A program made the position numbers and the translations under genes. Positions 1-4,476 of a DNA stretch of 6,535 bases are shown here, piece after piece. Numbering within the stretch: position 1 is the stretch's first letter; each line of letters begins with the position of its first letter. Origin of the DNA: Acidobacteriaceae bacterium UBA1307 (lineage in GTDB: Bacteria; Acidobacteriota; Terriglobia; Terriglobales; Acidobacteriaceae); NCBI GenBank assembly GCA_002307235.1, contig DBTV01000035.1, positions 1 to 6,535 of the forward strand, in the 5' to 3' direction. Under the pieces are notes generated by a model, which searched no databases, had not been told where the DNA came from, and worked only from the letters and a program-made list of their open reading frames with translations.

Positions 1-611
1 TTGTTCTTGGTGCGGCGCGAGAGAATCTGCACCACGCGGCGGATTTCGTCGTCGCGGCCAATCACCGGATCGAGCTTGCCGCGTCGCGCCAGCTCCGTCA
101 GATCTTTTGCGTATTTTTCAAGCGCCTGGAATTTGGCTTCGGGGTTCTGGTCGGTGACGCGCTGGTTGCCGCGCACTGCTGTCAACGCCTTCAGAATCGC
201 CTCGCGCGTGGCACCATGGCCAGACAACGCATCGCAGGCCGCATCGCCCTTCAGGTGCGCGATGCCGAGCAGCAGATGCTCGGTCGAAACGTACTCGTCC
301 TTGAAGTTGCTTGCCTCATGAAAGGCCTGATCGAGGGCGCGATTCAAGTCGCGGCTCACATTGGGTTGTGCGGCATCGCCAGCCACGCGCGGCAGCTTCT
401 CTTCAAGGGTGTGCAACTCGTGTTCGAGCCGTTCGATGGGTACGCCGATCTTTTCAAGCACGGAGGGAATCACGCCCTCGCGGTCCTCGATGAGTGCGAG
501 CAACAAATGGATCGGCGCCAGCTCCGGATTGCCGAGGCTGGCCGCGCGCGTTTGCGCCTGCTGCACGGCCTGCTGCGCCTTGACGGTGAATTTGTCCCAA
601 CGAATGGCCAT
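1..611 (-). CDS. clpB: ATP-dependent disaggregase ClpB, N-terminal part (cut by window edge)
   Basis: ClpB is a cytoplasmic AAA+ Hsp100 ring ATPase that works with DnaK/DnaJ/GrpE to pull proteins out of aggregates after heat stress. Only the first 203 codons are visible. The protein starts MAIRWDKFTVKAQQAV, the usual ClpB opening. It contains the two Clp_N repeats (about residues 1-70 and 84-140, the second with YVSTEHLLLGI at 107-117). It then enters the first nucleotide-binding domain with EKYAKDLTELARRGKLDPVIGR (165-186) and RRVVQILSRRTKN (191-203). The linker VTDQNPEAKFQALEKYAKDL is characteristic of ClpB rather than ClpA or ClpC. The Walker A and later domains lie outside the window. The ATG at 611 is preceded by AGGAG with an 8-base gap, so the start is secure. 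It lies 223 bp downstream of hsp20 on the same strand and may be co-transcribed with it. The identification is firm. Confidence 0.97.
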   Translation of the reverse strand, partial: MAIRWDKFTVKAQQAVQQAQTRAASLGNPELAPIHLLLALIEDREGVIPSVLEKIGVPIERLEHELHTLEEKLPRVAGDAAQPNVSRDLNRALDQAFHEASNFKDEYVSTEHLLLGIAHLKGDAACDALSGHGATREAILKALTAVRGNQRVTDQNPEAKFQALEKYAKDLTELARRGKLDPVIGRDDEIRRVVQILSRRTKN

Positions 612-618
612 AAGAACA

Positions 619-649
619 GCTCCTGGCTGTTAGCTTTCAGCTTCCAGCT
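619..649 (-). repeat. 7-base periodic AGC array abutting the clpB start
   Basis: Read on the minus strand, five units follow each other, each beginning with AGC: AGCTGGA, AGCTGAA, AGCTAAC, AGCCAGG, AGC. On the plus strand GCT falls at 619, 626, 633, 640 and 647, exactly seven bases apart. The Shine-Dalgarno sequence of clpB (AGGAG, 620-624) is formed where the fourth and fifth units meet, so the array covers the clpB ribosome-binding site. The periodicity is seen directly; the function is unknown. A similar array lies at the other end of the spacer (799-822). Confidence 0.6.
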
Positions 650-663
650 CCATTGTGCAAGAT

Positions 664-678
664 GCCGCCCTGGGCGGC
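664..678. other. Short GC-rich hairpin in the hsp20-clpB spacer
   Basis: GCCGCC (664-669) and GGCGGC (673-678) pair around a three-base loop. No T-run follows on the minus strand, so it is not a clear terminator for hsp20. In a joint hsp20-clpB transcript it would form a small stable stem about 53 bases upstream of the clpB start codon. It may affect mRNA stability or be incidental. Confidence 0.35.
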
Positions 679-751
679 GCTTGTTGATTTCCCCGATCGA
701 CGGCGGACTTTCAGTGCGTGGTCCCGAATCGAGCCGGGGGAATGTGCGAAT

Positions 752-775
752 GCCGGGCGGTTTTGGCCGCCCGGC
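752..775. other. Strong intergenic hairpin downstream of hsp20
   Basis: GCCGGGCGG (752-760) pairs perfectly with CCGCCCGGC (767-775) around a six-base loop. The stem lies 60-83 bases downstream of the hsp20 stop codon on the minus strand. The bases after it in that direction (ATTCGCACATT) hold no U-tract, so it does not look like a standard intrinsic terminator. It could be a weak terminator that lowers read-through into clpB, or a 3'-end stabiliser that leaves hsp20 mRNA more abundant than clpB mRNA. The pairing is seen directly; the role is inference. Confidence 0.5.
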
Positions 776-798
776 AAAGGGTTGTGTCGCAGTGAGCA

Positions 799-822
799 GC
801 TAGCGGCTAAAAGCTAGCGGCT
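799..822 (-). repeat. 7-base periodic AGC array just after hsp20
   Basis: On the plus strand GCT occurs at 799, 806, 813 and 820, exactly every seven bases. The segment also contains a direct repeat of AGCTAGCGGCT separated by AA (798-808 and 812-822 when aligned). It starts 13 bases beyond the hsp20 stop codon. It is similar in style to the array at 619-649, although the bases between the GCT triplets differ. Function unknown. Confidence 0.55.
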
Positions 823-834
823 CGGGGGCTGCCT

Positions 835-1275
835 CTACGCCGCCACCTTGACCTCGATCTGCTTGGGCTGCGCCTCGGGCTTCTTCTTCAACTCGAGCTT
901 CAGAATGCCCGCCGTGTAGTTGGCGTCGATGCTGTCAACATCGACGGTCGGCGGCAGAGTGAAGGCCCGATAGAAGCTGCCGTAGCGGCGCTCGATCCGG
1001 TGGAAGTTCTCTTCCTTTTCCTCGGCCTCGAGCTTGCGCTCGCCCTCCACGGTCAACGTGTTTTCCTCGACCGAGACCTTCAGGTCCTTCTGGTCGACGC
1101 CCGGGACCTCGAGCTTGAGCACAACCCTGTTCCGGTCCTCGTAGATGTCAACGGCCGGCACAAAGCTGGCGGCGGCCACGGGGTTCTCTTCATCGTTCAG
1201 GTCGCGGAAGAGATGGTTCATGCGGTTCTGCAGTGCGACGACTTCCCGGAAAGGATCCAAACGAGTGATTGCCAT
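835..1275 (-). CDS. Small heat-shock protein, Hsp20/alpha-crystallin family
   Basis: Small heat-shock proteins are ATP-independent cytoplasmic holdases: they bind unfolding proteins and pass them to DnaK and ClpB. The product is 146 residues, normal for the bacterial family. A short N-terminal region (about 1-37) precedes an alpha-crystallin domain (about 38-132). Visible marks are VPAVDIYEDRNRVVLKLEVPG (39-59), LKVSVEENTLTVEGER (65-80), RRYGSFYRAFTLP (96-108) and the A-x4-G-I-L signature (A118, G123-L125). The tail carries QIEVKV with the I-x-V/I motif (140-142) used for oligomer assembly. The ATG at 1275 is chosen because a full AGGAGGT (1284-1290) sits 8 bases upstream; a longer reading frame starting at 1338 would run through the regulatory repeat and lacks this support. 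Upstream lie a HAIR-like operator and an AT-rich promoter region; downstream on the same strand is clpB. The family assignment is firm. Many paralogues exist, so no specific symbol is given. Confidence 0.96.
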   Translation of the reverse strand: MAITRLDPFREVVALQNRMNHLFRDLNDEENPVAAASFVPAVDIYEDRNRVVLKLEVPGVDQKDLKVSVEENTLTVEGERKLEAEEKEENFHRIERRYGSFYRAFTLPPTVDVDSIDANYTAGILKLELKKKPEAQPKQIEVKVAA

Positions 1276-1283
1276 GATTCTGT

Positions 1284-1290
1284 ACCTCCT
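1284..1290 (-). promoter_or_regulatory. Ribosome-binding site of hsp20
   Basis: AGGAGGT on the minus strand is a full match to the anti-Shine-Dalgarno sequence, with 8 bases to the ATG at 1275. It decides the start codon against the upstream in-frame ATG at 1338. It is not paired in the hairpin at 1301-1342, so a classical RNA thermometer hiding this site is not apparent. Confidence 0.85.
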
Positions 1291-1300
1291 GATGTGTTGT

Positions 1301-1342
1301 TTGATCTCTGGTGCGGACCTTGAGTCCGAACCGCTCAATCAA
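1301..1342 (-). other. Stem-loop overlapping the hsp20 operator
   Basis: On the plus strand CGGAC (1314-1318) pairs with GTCCG (1324-1328) around a five-base loop. The stem continues, after one mismatch, with GGT (1310-1312) and ACC (1330-1332), and after an internal loop with TTGAT (1301-1305) and ATCAA (1338-1342). In the hsp20 leader RNA this would be an extended imperfect hairpin upstream of the ribosome-binding site. It overlaps the HAIR-like repeat and may partly be a by-product of that DNA palindrome. An RNA role is possible but unproven. Confidence 0.35.
1319..1339. promoter_or_regulatory. HAIR-like operator (putative HspR binding site) of hsp20
   Basis: The plus strand reads CTTGAGT (1319-1325), seven bases, then GCTCAAT (1333-1339). 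The HAIR consensus (HspR-associated inverted repeat) is CTTGAGT-N7-ACTCAAG. One arm is exact and the other matches 5 of 7, with the required 7-base gap. HspR is a MerR-type repressor that, with DnaK as co-repressor, controls dnaK, clpB and small heat-shock genes in several bacterial phyla. The site lies 44-64 bases upstream of the hsp20 ATG and just downstream of an extended -10-like element (1352-1360), where a bound repressor could block transcription. HspR itself is not in the window, so binding is inferred. No CIRCE element is present. Confidence 0.6.
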
Positions 1343-1440
1343 TCTGATGAAAATATAACATAAGTGATTCATTAAATATGATAGTAATTGACTAAGATAA
1401 TGAAAATTTTATTTACTTTATATTTTTCAACTATTTAGAG
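1341..1440. other. Very AT-rich promoter-side tract between hsp20 and the DUF971 gene
   Basis: I count 18 G/C among these 100 bases, in a window that is otherwise GC-rich. No plausible gene is in it. It sits upstream of hsp20 and could act as an UP-element-like or easily melted promoter region, or as a binding site for a nucleoid protein. The remaining bases up to 1550 return to high GC and hold no feature I recognise beyond a small palindrome, CGCGGTCCGCG (1442-1452). Confidence 0.6.
1352..1360 (-). promoter_or_regulatory. Candidate extended -10 promoter element of hsp20
   Basis: On the minus strand TGTTATATT matches the extended -10 pattern TGnTATAAT with one mismatch. I find no convincing -35 hexamer, which fits an extended -10 promoter. 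Transcription would start near 1345, placing the HAIR-like repeat immediately downstream. The surrounding DNA (1341-1440) has only 18 G or C in 100 bases, so AT-rich matches are expected by chance and the call is tentative. Confidence 0.35.
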
Positions 1441-1550
1441 ACGCGGTCCGCGCCAGTTCTGGCCGACAGCCGGAGAAATTTCCAGAAAACCCCTCCCAAA
1501 CTCCCCAAAACAGAGCGCCGAAAAGGCAAACAGAGACTGGAGGCTCACGA

Positions 1551-1556
1551 TAAAAT
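1551..1556 (+). promoter_or_regulatory. -10-like hexamer suggesting a leaderless DUF971 mRNA
   Basis: TAAAAT occupies exactly -12 to -7 relative to the A of the ATG at 1563. Transcription would therefore begin at or next to the start codon. There is no properly spaced Shine-Dalgarno: GAGG (1557-1560) is only 2 bases from the ATG, and TGGAGG (1538-1543) is 19 bases away. No clear -35 is visible. The call rests on position and on the missing ribosome-binding site. Confidence 0.35.
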
Positions 1557-1562
1557 GAGGCC

Positions 1563-2018
1563 ATGAGCCACGAGGGGATTCGTTTTACCACCGAGGAAGA
1601 GAAGGCCAGGCTGGCCGAGGAAAACCGTCCGTTGCCGCGCACGGCGACGACGCCGGCCAAGGTTCGGGTGCTGCTCAGCGAGAACCGGGGCCTGGAGATC
1701 GACTGGCAGGATGGCCACAAAAGCGCCTGGAGCTTCCCCTGGCTGCGCGCCGCCTGTCCCTGCGCGACCTGTGTGGGAGAACGCAAGGCTGACAAGCGCG
1801 CCCCCGGCGTGCCTAGCCCCAAGCCCGCGCAACTGTTGCCCATGTACGAGCCGCCCGCCAAACCGGCCAGCGCCAAGGCCGTGGGCCGTTACGCGATCCA
1901 GTTTGACTGGGAGGACGGTCACAAGAGCGGCCTCTACTCCTGGGAGTATCTGCGGCGCGTCTGCCAGTGCCCGGAGTGCAGCTTCGCCGCCGACAAACCC
2001 GCAGGCCAGCCGAACTAG
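1563..2018 (+). CDS. DUF971 (GBBH-like N-terminal domain) protein with two Cys clusters
   Basis: The 151-residue product matches the DUF971/GBBH-like_N family, a small metal-binding fold. It is found alone, at the front of gamma-butyrobetaine hydroxylase, or next to Mrp/ApbC-type Fe-S carrier proteins. Its biochemical role as a stand-alone protein is not settled. Visible signature: LEIDWQDGHKS (44-54), LRAACPCATC (61-70), then VGRYAIQFDWEDGHKSGLYSWEYLR (107-131). Known zinc ligands of the fold are Cys residues of the first CxCxxC and a later His, matching C65/C67/C70 and H120. Unusually there is a second cluster, CQCPEC (134-139), and the two halves look alike, both carrying DGHKS. Residues 1-30 and the middle (71-105) are Pro/Lys/Ala-rich and probably loose. 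The gene is followed by a strong terminator, so it appears to be monocistronic. The family call is firm; the function is open. Confidence 0.9.
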   Translation: MSHEGIRFTTEEEKARLAEENRPLPRTATTPAKVRVLLSENRGLEIDWQDGHKSAWSFPWLRAACPCATCVGERKADKRAPGVPSPKPAQLLPMYEPPAKPASAKAVGRYAIQFDWEDGHKSGLYSWEYLRRVCQCPECSFAADKPAGQPN

Positions 2019-2040
2019 CCGGCAGATCGATCCAATAAAA

Positions 2041-2085
2041 CACAAAGCCCCGGCGCTCTCGAAGGAGAGCCGGGGCTTTGTGTTT
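2041..2085. terminator. Bidirectional intrinsic terminator between DUF971 and GIY-YIG genes
   Basis: CACAAAGCCCCGGC (2041-2054) pairs perfectly with GCCGGGGCTTTGTG (2069-2082). Inside, a further short helix closes a small loop. It is followed by TTT on the plus strand; on the minus strand it is followed by TTTATTGG, after the T-rich lower stem. It lies 22 bases after the DUF971 stop and 54 bases beyond the stop of the convergent GIY-YIG gene, so it can end both transcripts. Confidence 0.9.
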
Positions 2086-2139
2086 GCGCACAAACCCGCA
2101 TTCGCTCGGGCGTGGCCGCGCGCGGAGAATCGGGTGAGG

Positions 2140-2472
2140 CTAGAGCGGCGCCTGCTCGAGCACGATCTCGAAATCTGCCGCCTCGAACCAGTCCTGACTC
2201 AGGTCCGTCCACTCCGGATTCGCTGCCGAGATCAGCGTCTGGAGCTTCTCCGCTGGCCATTCCTTGAGCTGCTGTTCGCGGGCCAGAGCCAGGGAGGCAT
2301 CCGGGTAGGATGCGTACCAGACCAGCCGGTCACACGTATCCTGGGCCGTAAAGCCCTCATGCACCTGCAGCTTGTGGCTGAAGACGCGCTTGCGCAGGTC
2401 GCTGGTGACGCCGATCGACAGCGTGCGACTGCTGCTGGCTAGAATGTATGCAACATAGCTGCCTTCGCTCAT
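2140..2472 (-). CDS. GIY-YIG domain protein (putative endonuclease)
   Basis: GIY-YIG domains cut DNA; small stand-alone members are widespread and mostly uncharacterised. The 110-residue product has the fold's marks in order: VAYIL (7-11, the GIY strand), LSIGVTSDLRKRVFSHK (18-34, the YIG strand, the conserved Arg at about 29, and a His), and AREQQLKEW (64-72) with the metal-binding Glu at E66. The second motif reads SIG, so its usual Tyr is Ser (S19); this could weaken catalysis or be tolerated. The C-terminal part (90-110) is acidic. I choose the ATG at 2472 because it lies just before the domain, as in relatives. An in-frame ATG at 2502 and one at 2658 are possible, but none has a clear ribosome-binding site, and the longest would overlap the divergent gene. 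The gene is convergent with the DUF971 gene and divergent from the dehydrogenase. Confidence 0.85.
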   Translation of the reverse strand: MSEGSYVAYILASSSRTLSIGVTSDLRKRVFSHKLQVHEGFTAQDTCDRLVWYASYPDASLALAREQQLKEWPAEKLQTLISAANPEWTDLSQDWFEAADFEIVLEQAPL

Positions 2473-2510
2473 GGTTCGCGATTCTAGCGCGATTCCATCC
2501 ATGAATGGCA

Positions 2511-2531
2511 AGTTCTTTTTTGAATTTTTTT
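2511..2531. promoter_or_regulatory. Phased T-tracts in the divergent promoter region
   Basis: Runs of six T (2516-2521) and seven T (2525-2531) have centres about 9.5 bases apart, close to one helical turn. Such phasing bends DNA. They lie in the 173-bp spacer between the minus-strand GIY-YIG gene and the plus-strand dehydrogenase, which must hold both promoters. I see no convincing -35/-10 pair for either gene. The tract is seen directly; curvature and regulation are inferred. Confidence 0.35.
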
Positions 2532-2645
2532 GCAAGGGAAGAAAGTGCCGAGAGAAAATGCCCTGCACGGCGTTCATGCGTACGGCTTTTACCGCGATTG
2601 CGTTCGCCAGCGCTTGCGCGGACAATGGGCACGTAGGGGGTCGCA

Positions 2646-3524
2646 ATGAAGATTGCATTTTTAGGGCTGGGCAAGATGGGCACGGCGATCGCGCATCATC
2701 TGGCCGAGGCAGGCCACGAACTGACGGTATGGAACCGGACGCCGGAGCGGGCCCGGGCGCTTGAGCCCTGGGGCGCGCAGGTGGCGGCGACGCCGACCGA
2801 AGCGGTCGCGGGAGCGGAACTCGTCCTTACGATGCTCTTCGACGATGCGGCTTATGATGAGATCTTCTTCGGCTCGGCGCAACTGATCGACGCGCTCCAG
2901 CCCGGCCAGTTGCATTGGGCCATGGGCACCATCAGCGTGGCCTTGTCGGCACGGCTAGCCGCCGAGCACGCCCGGCGCAAGGTCGATTATGTGGCAGCTC
3001 CCGTCTTCGGACGTCCGAGCGTGGCCGAGGCGGGCAAGCTCTGGATCGTTGCCGCCGGCCAAAAGAACCATATCGAGCATGTTCGACCCATCGTGGCCAG
3101 CTTTGCGCGCGGACTCACGATCGTCGGCGAGCGGCCCGAGCAGGCGCACGCGGTCAAACTGGGCGGCAATTTCCTGATCTGTTCGATGCTGCAAGGGCTC
3201 AGCGAATCCTTTGTCTACGCTGAAGGGCAGGGCATCGATCCGGCCAGGTTTATGGAGGCGATCAACAGCGCGCTCTTCCAGTCGCCGTTTTACGCCAACT
3301 ACGCTGACGTCATGCTGAACCCGCCCGCGCAGCCCGGTGCCACGGTTGCCCTGGGAGCAAAGGATTTGCGGCTGCTGCGTGAGGCGGCCGCCGCAAAGGG
3401 AACCCGCGTCGCGCTGGGCGAAACCATCGAGGCGCAGTTTGCCGAAGCCATCGCCGAAGGCCGCGCGGACGAGGATTGGGCCACCGGCCAGTACCACATG
3501 GCGCGGCAGCGGGGCAGAGCCTAG
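2646..3524 (+). CDS. NAD(P)-dependent oxidoreductase, beta-hydroxyacid dehydrogenase superfamily
   Basis: The family uses NAD(P) to oxidise beta-hydroxyacids or reduce aldehydes, keto acids or imines; it includes 3-hydroxyisobutyrate and tartronate semialdehyde enzymes. The 292-residue length is typical. The Rossmann motif GLGKMG (7-12) opens the cofactor domain. VWNRTPERA (28-36) follows, and an Arg after the Asn usually favours NADP. The catalytic Lys is K171 in KLGGNF, with N175 nearby, and the conserved KDL is at 239-241. The substrate loop, usually D-x-PVSGG, reads AAPVFGRP (117-124), so it is not a standard 3-hydroxyisobutyrate dehydrogenase; it resembles the large uncharacterised YfjR/imine-reductase-like branch. 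The start is supported by AGGGGG (2635-2640), 5 bases from the ATG. It lies 24 bp upstream of the SDR gene and is likely co-transcribed with it. Cytoplasmic; substrate unknown. Confidence 0.92.
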   Translation: MKIAFLGLGKMGTAIAHHLAEAGHELTVWNRTPERARALEPWGAQVAATPTEAVAGAELVLTMLFDDAAYDEIFFGSAQLIDALQPGQLHWAMGTISVALSARLAAEHARRKVDYVAAPVFGRPSVAEAGKLWIVAAGQKNHIEHVRPIVASFARGLTIVGERPEQAHAVKLGGNFLICSMLQGLSESFVYAEGQGIDPARFMEAINSALFQSPFYANYADVMLNPPAQPGATVALGAKDLRLLREAAAAKGTRVALGETIEAQFAEAIAEGRADEDWATGQYHMARQRGRA

Positions 3525-3548
3525 CCCTGATTCGTTAGGATGGAAGCC

Positions 3549-4319
3549 ATGGGCATCAAGGGAAAAACTGCACTGATTACCGGCGCCAGCAGTGGCATTG
3601 GCGCTGCCACCGCGCTGGCCTTTGCCGCCGAGGGAGCGCGCCTGCTTTTGGTGGCGCGTCGGGCGGGCAAGCTGGCCGCCGTGGCTGGCGCGGCGCTCGA
3701 GCGCGGAGCCGAGGCGGTTCACTCGATCAACCTGGACGTGCGCAACCGGCTCGACGTGCAGCGCGCCATCGATGCGCTGCCTGAGGATTGGGCGGCCATC
3801 GACATTCTGGTCAACAACGCCGGGCTCAGCCGCGGCCTTGAAAAGCTCTACACCGGCAAGATCGACGACTGGGAAGAGATGATCGACACCAACCTCAAGG
3901 GGCTGCTCTACGTCACGCGCGCCGTGCTGCCTGGCATGGTGGTGCGCAAGCAGGGCCACGTCATCAACCTTGGCTCGACGGCCGGCGAGCTGCCTTATGG
4001 CGGCGGCGCGGTCTACTGTGCCACCAAGGCGGCGGTGATCACGCTCAATGATGCTCTGCGGCAAGACGTGCTCGGCACCCCGGTCCGCGTCAGTTGCATC
4101 GATCCCGGCGCGGTGGAAACCGAGTTCAGTCTGGTGCGCTTCCACGGCAACGAGAAGAAGGCCGCCAAGGTCTATCAGGGCATTACGCCGTTGACCAGCG
4201 AGGATCTGGCCGAGACGATCCTGTGGGTCGCCAGCCGTCCGGCGCACGTCAACATCGCGCGCATCTCGATGACCTGCGTCGATCAGGCCAACTCGCTGCT
4301 CTTCCATCGCGAGAGCTGA
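3549..4319 (+). CDS. Short-chain dehydrogenase/reductase, YdfG-like
   Basis: Classical SDR enzyme, probably an NADP-dependent oxidoreductase of 3-hydroxy acids or their semialdehydes, as in E. coli YdfG (L-allo-threonine, serine, malonic semialdehyde). With 256 residues it has TGASSGIG (11-18), an Arg pair in VARR (35-38) consistent with NADP, NNAG (89-92), and the catalytic tetrad N115, S143, Y156 and K160 (YCATK). The C-terminus, with PLTSEDLAETILWVASRPAH (214-233) followed by VNI, is the hallmark of the YdfG group. I choose ATG 3549 because AGGA (3537-3540) is 8 bases upstream. An ATG at 3540, which would add three residues, overlaps that Shine-Dalgarno and has none of its own. It is the second gene of a likely two-gene operon with the dehydrogenase upstream and is followed by an intrinsic terminator. 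The family is sure; the substrate is inferred from family resemblance only. Confidence 0.93.
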   Translation: MGIKGKTALITGASSGIGAATALAFAAEGARLLLVARRAGKLAAVAGAALERGAEAVHSINLDVRNRLDVQRAIDALPEDWAAIDILVNNAGLSRGLEKLYTGKIDDWEEMIDTNLKGLLYVTRAVLPGMVVRKQGHVINLGSTAGELPYGGGAVYCATKAAVITLNDALRQDVLGTPVRVSCIDPGAVETEFSLVRFHGNEKKAAKVYQGITPLTSEDLAETILWVASRPAHVNIARISMTCVDQANSLLFHRES

Positions 4320-4352
4320 TTTTTTCTGGGATTTTTTGATGGGTACTGAATC

Positions 4353-4388
4353 AACCCGGTGCGGAGTTCCGTGCCGGGTTTTCTTTTG
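4353..4388 (+). terminator. Intrinsic terminator of the oxidoreductase operon
   Basis: AACCCGG (4353-4359) pairs with CCGGGTT (4374-4380). The stem continues inward through two wobble pairs and three Watson-Crick pairs to an AGTT loop. TTTTCTTTT follows directly. It lies 33 bases after the SDR stop codon. Two further T-runs (4320-4326, 4332-4337) stand between stop and stem. Confidence 0.88.
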
Positions 4389-4436
4389 GACGCAAAAAAC
4401 TTGCTTCACACACCTGCGGGCGCAAGGGTGCACCTG

Positions 4437-4464
4437 AAACGACAAAGACGCCCGCCTGGGCGTC
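4437..4464 (-). terminator. Intrinsic terminator of the 72-residue gene
   Basis: On the minus strand GACGCCC (4464-4458), a four-base loop and GGGCGTC (4453-4447) form a 7-bp GC-rich stem. It is followed by TTTGTCGTTT (4446-4437). It sits 12 bases downstream of the stop codon of the small gene. The U-tract is interrupted, but the position and shape fit a terminator. Confidence 0.7.
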
Positions 4465-4476
4465 CGTGGCATGCGA

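Noticed and set aside
216..803. A 195-codon plus-strand frame over the clpB start and spacer
   Set aside because: It is antisense to ClpB, whose identity is unmistakable, and crosses the hairpins and repeats of the spacer.
1276..1440. CIRCE element, sigma-32 promoter or ROSE/fourU RNA thermometer upstream of hsp20
   Set aside because: No TTAGCACTC-N9-GAGTGCTAA, no CTTGAAA/CCCCAT pair at proper spacing, and no sequence pairing with the AGGAGGT site was found.
1545..2093. A 182-codon minus-strand frame
   Set aside because: It is antisense to the DUF971 gene and begins inside the bidirectional terminator region; no domain is visible.
2955..4472. A 505-codon open frame on the minus strand
   Set aside because: It lies antisense to the two well-supported oxidoreductase genes, which have clear motifs and terminators. 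Its translation is Arg/His/Asp-rich with no recognisable domain. High GC content commonly opens such frames.
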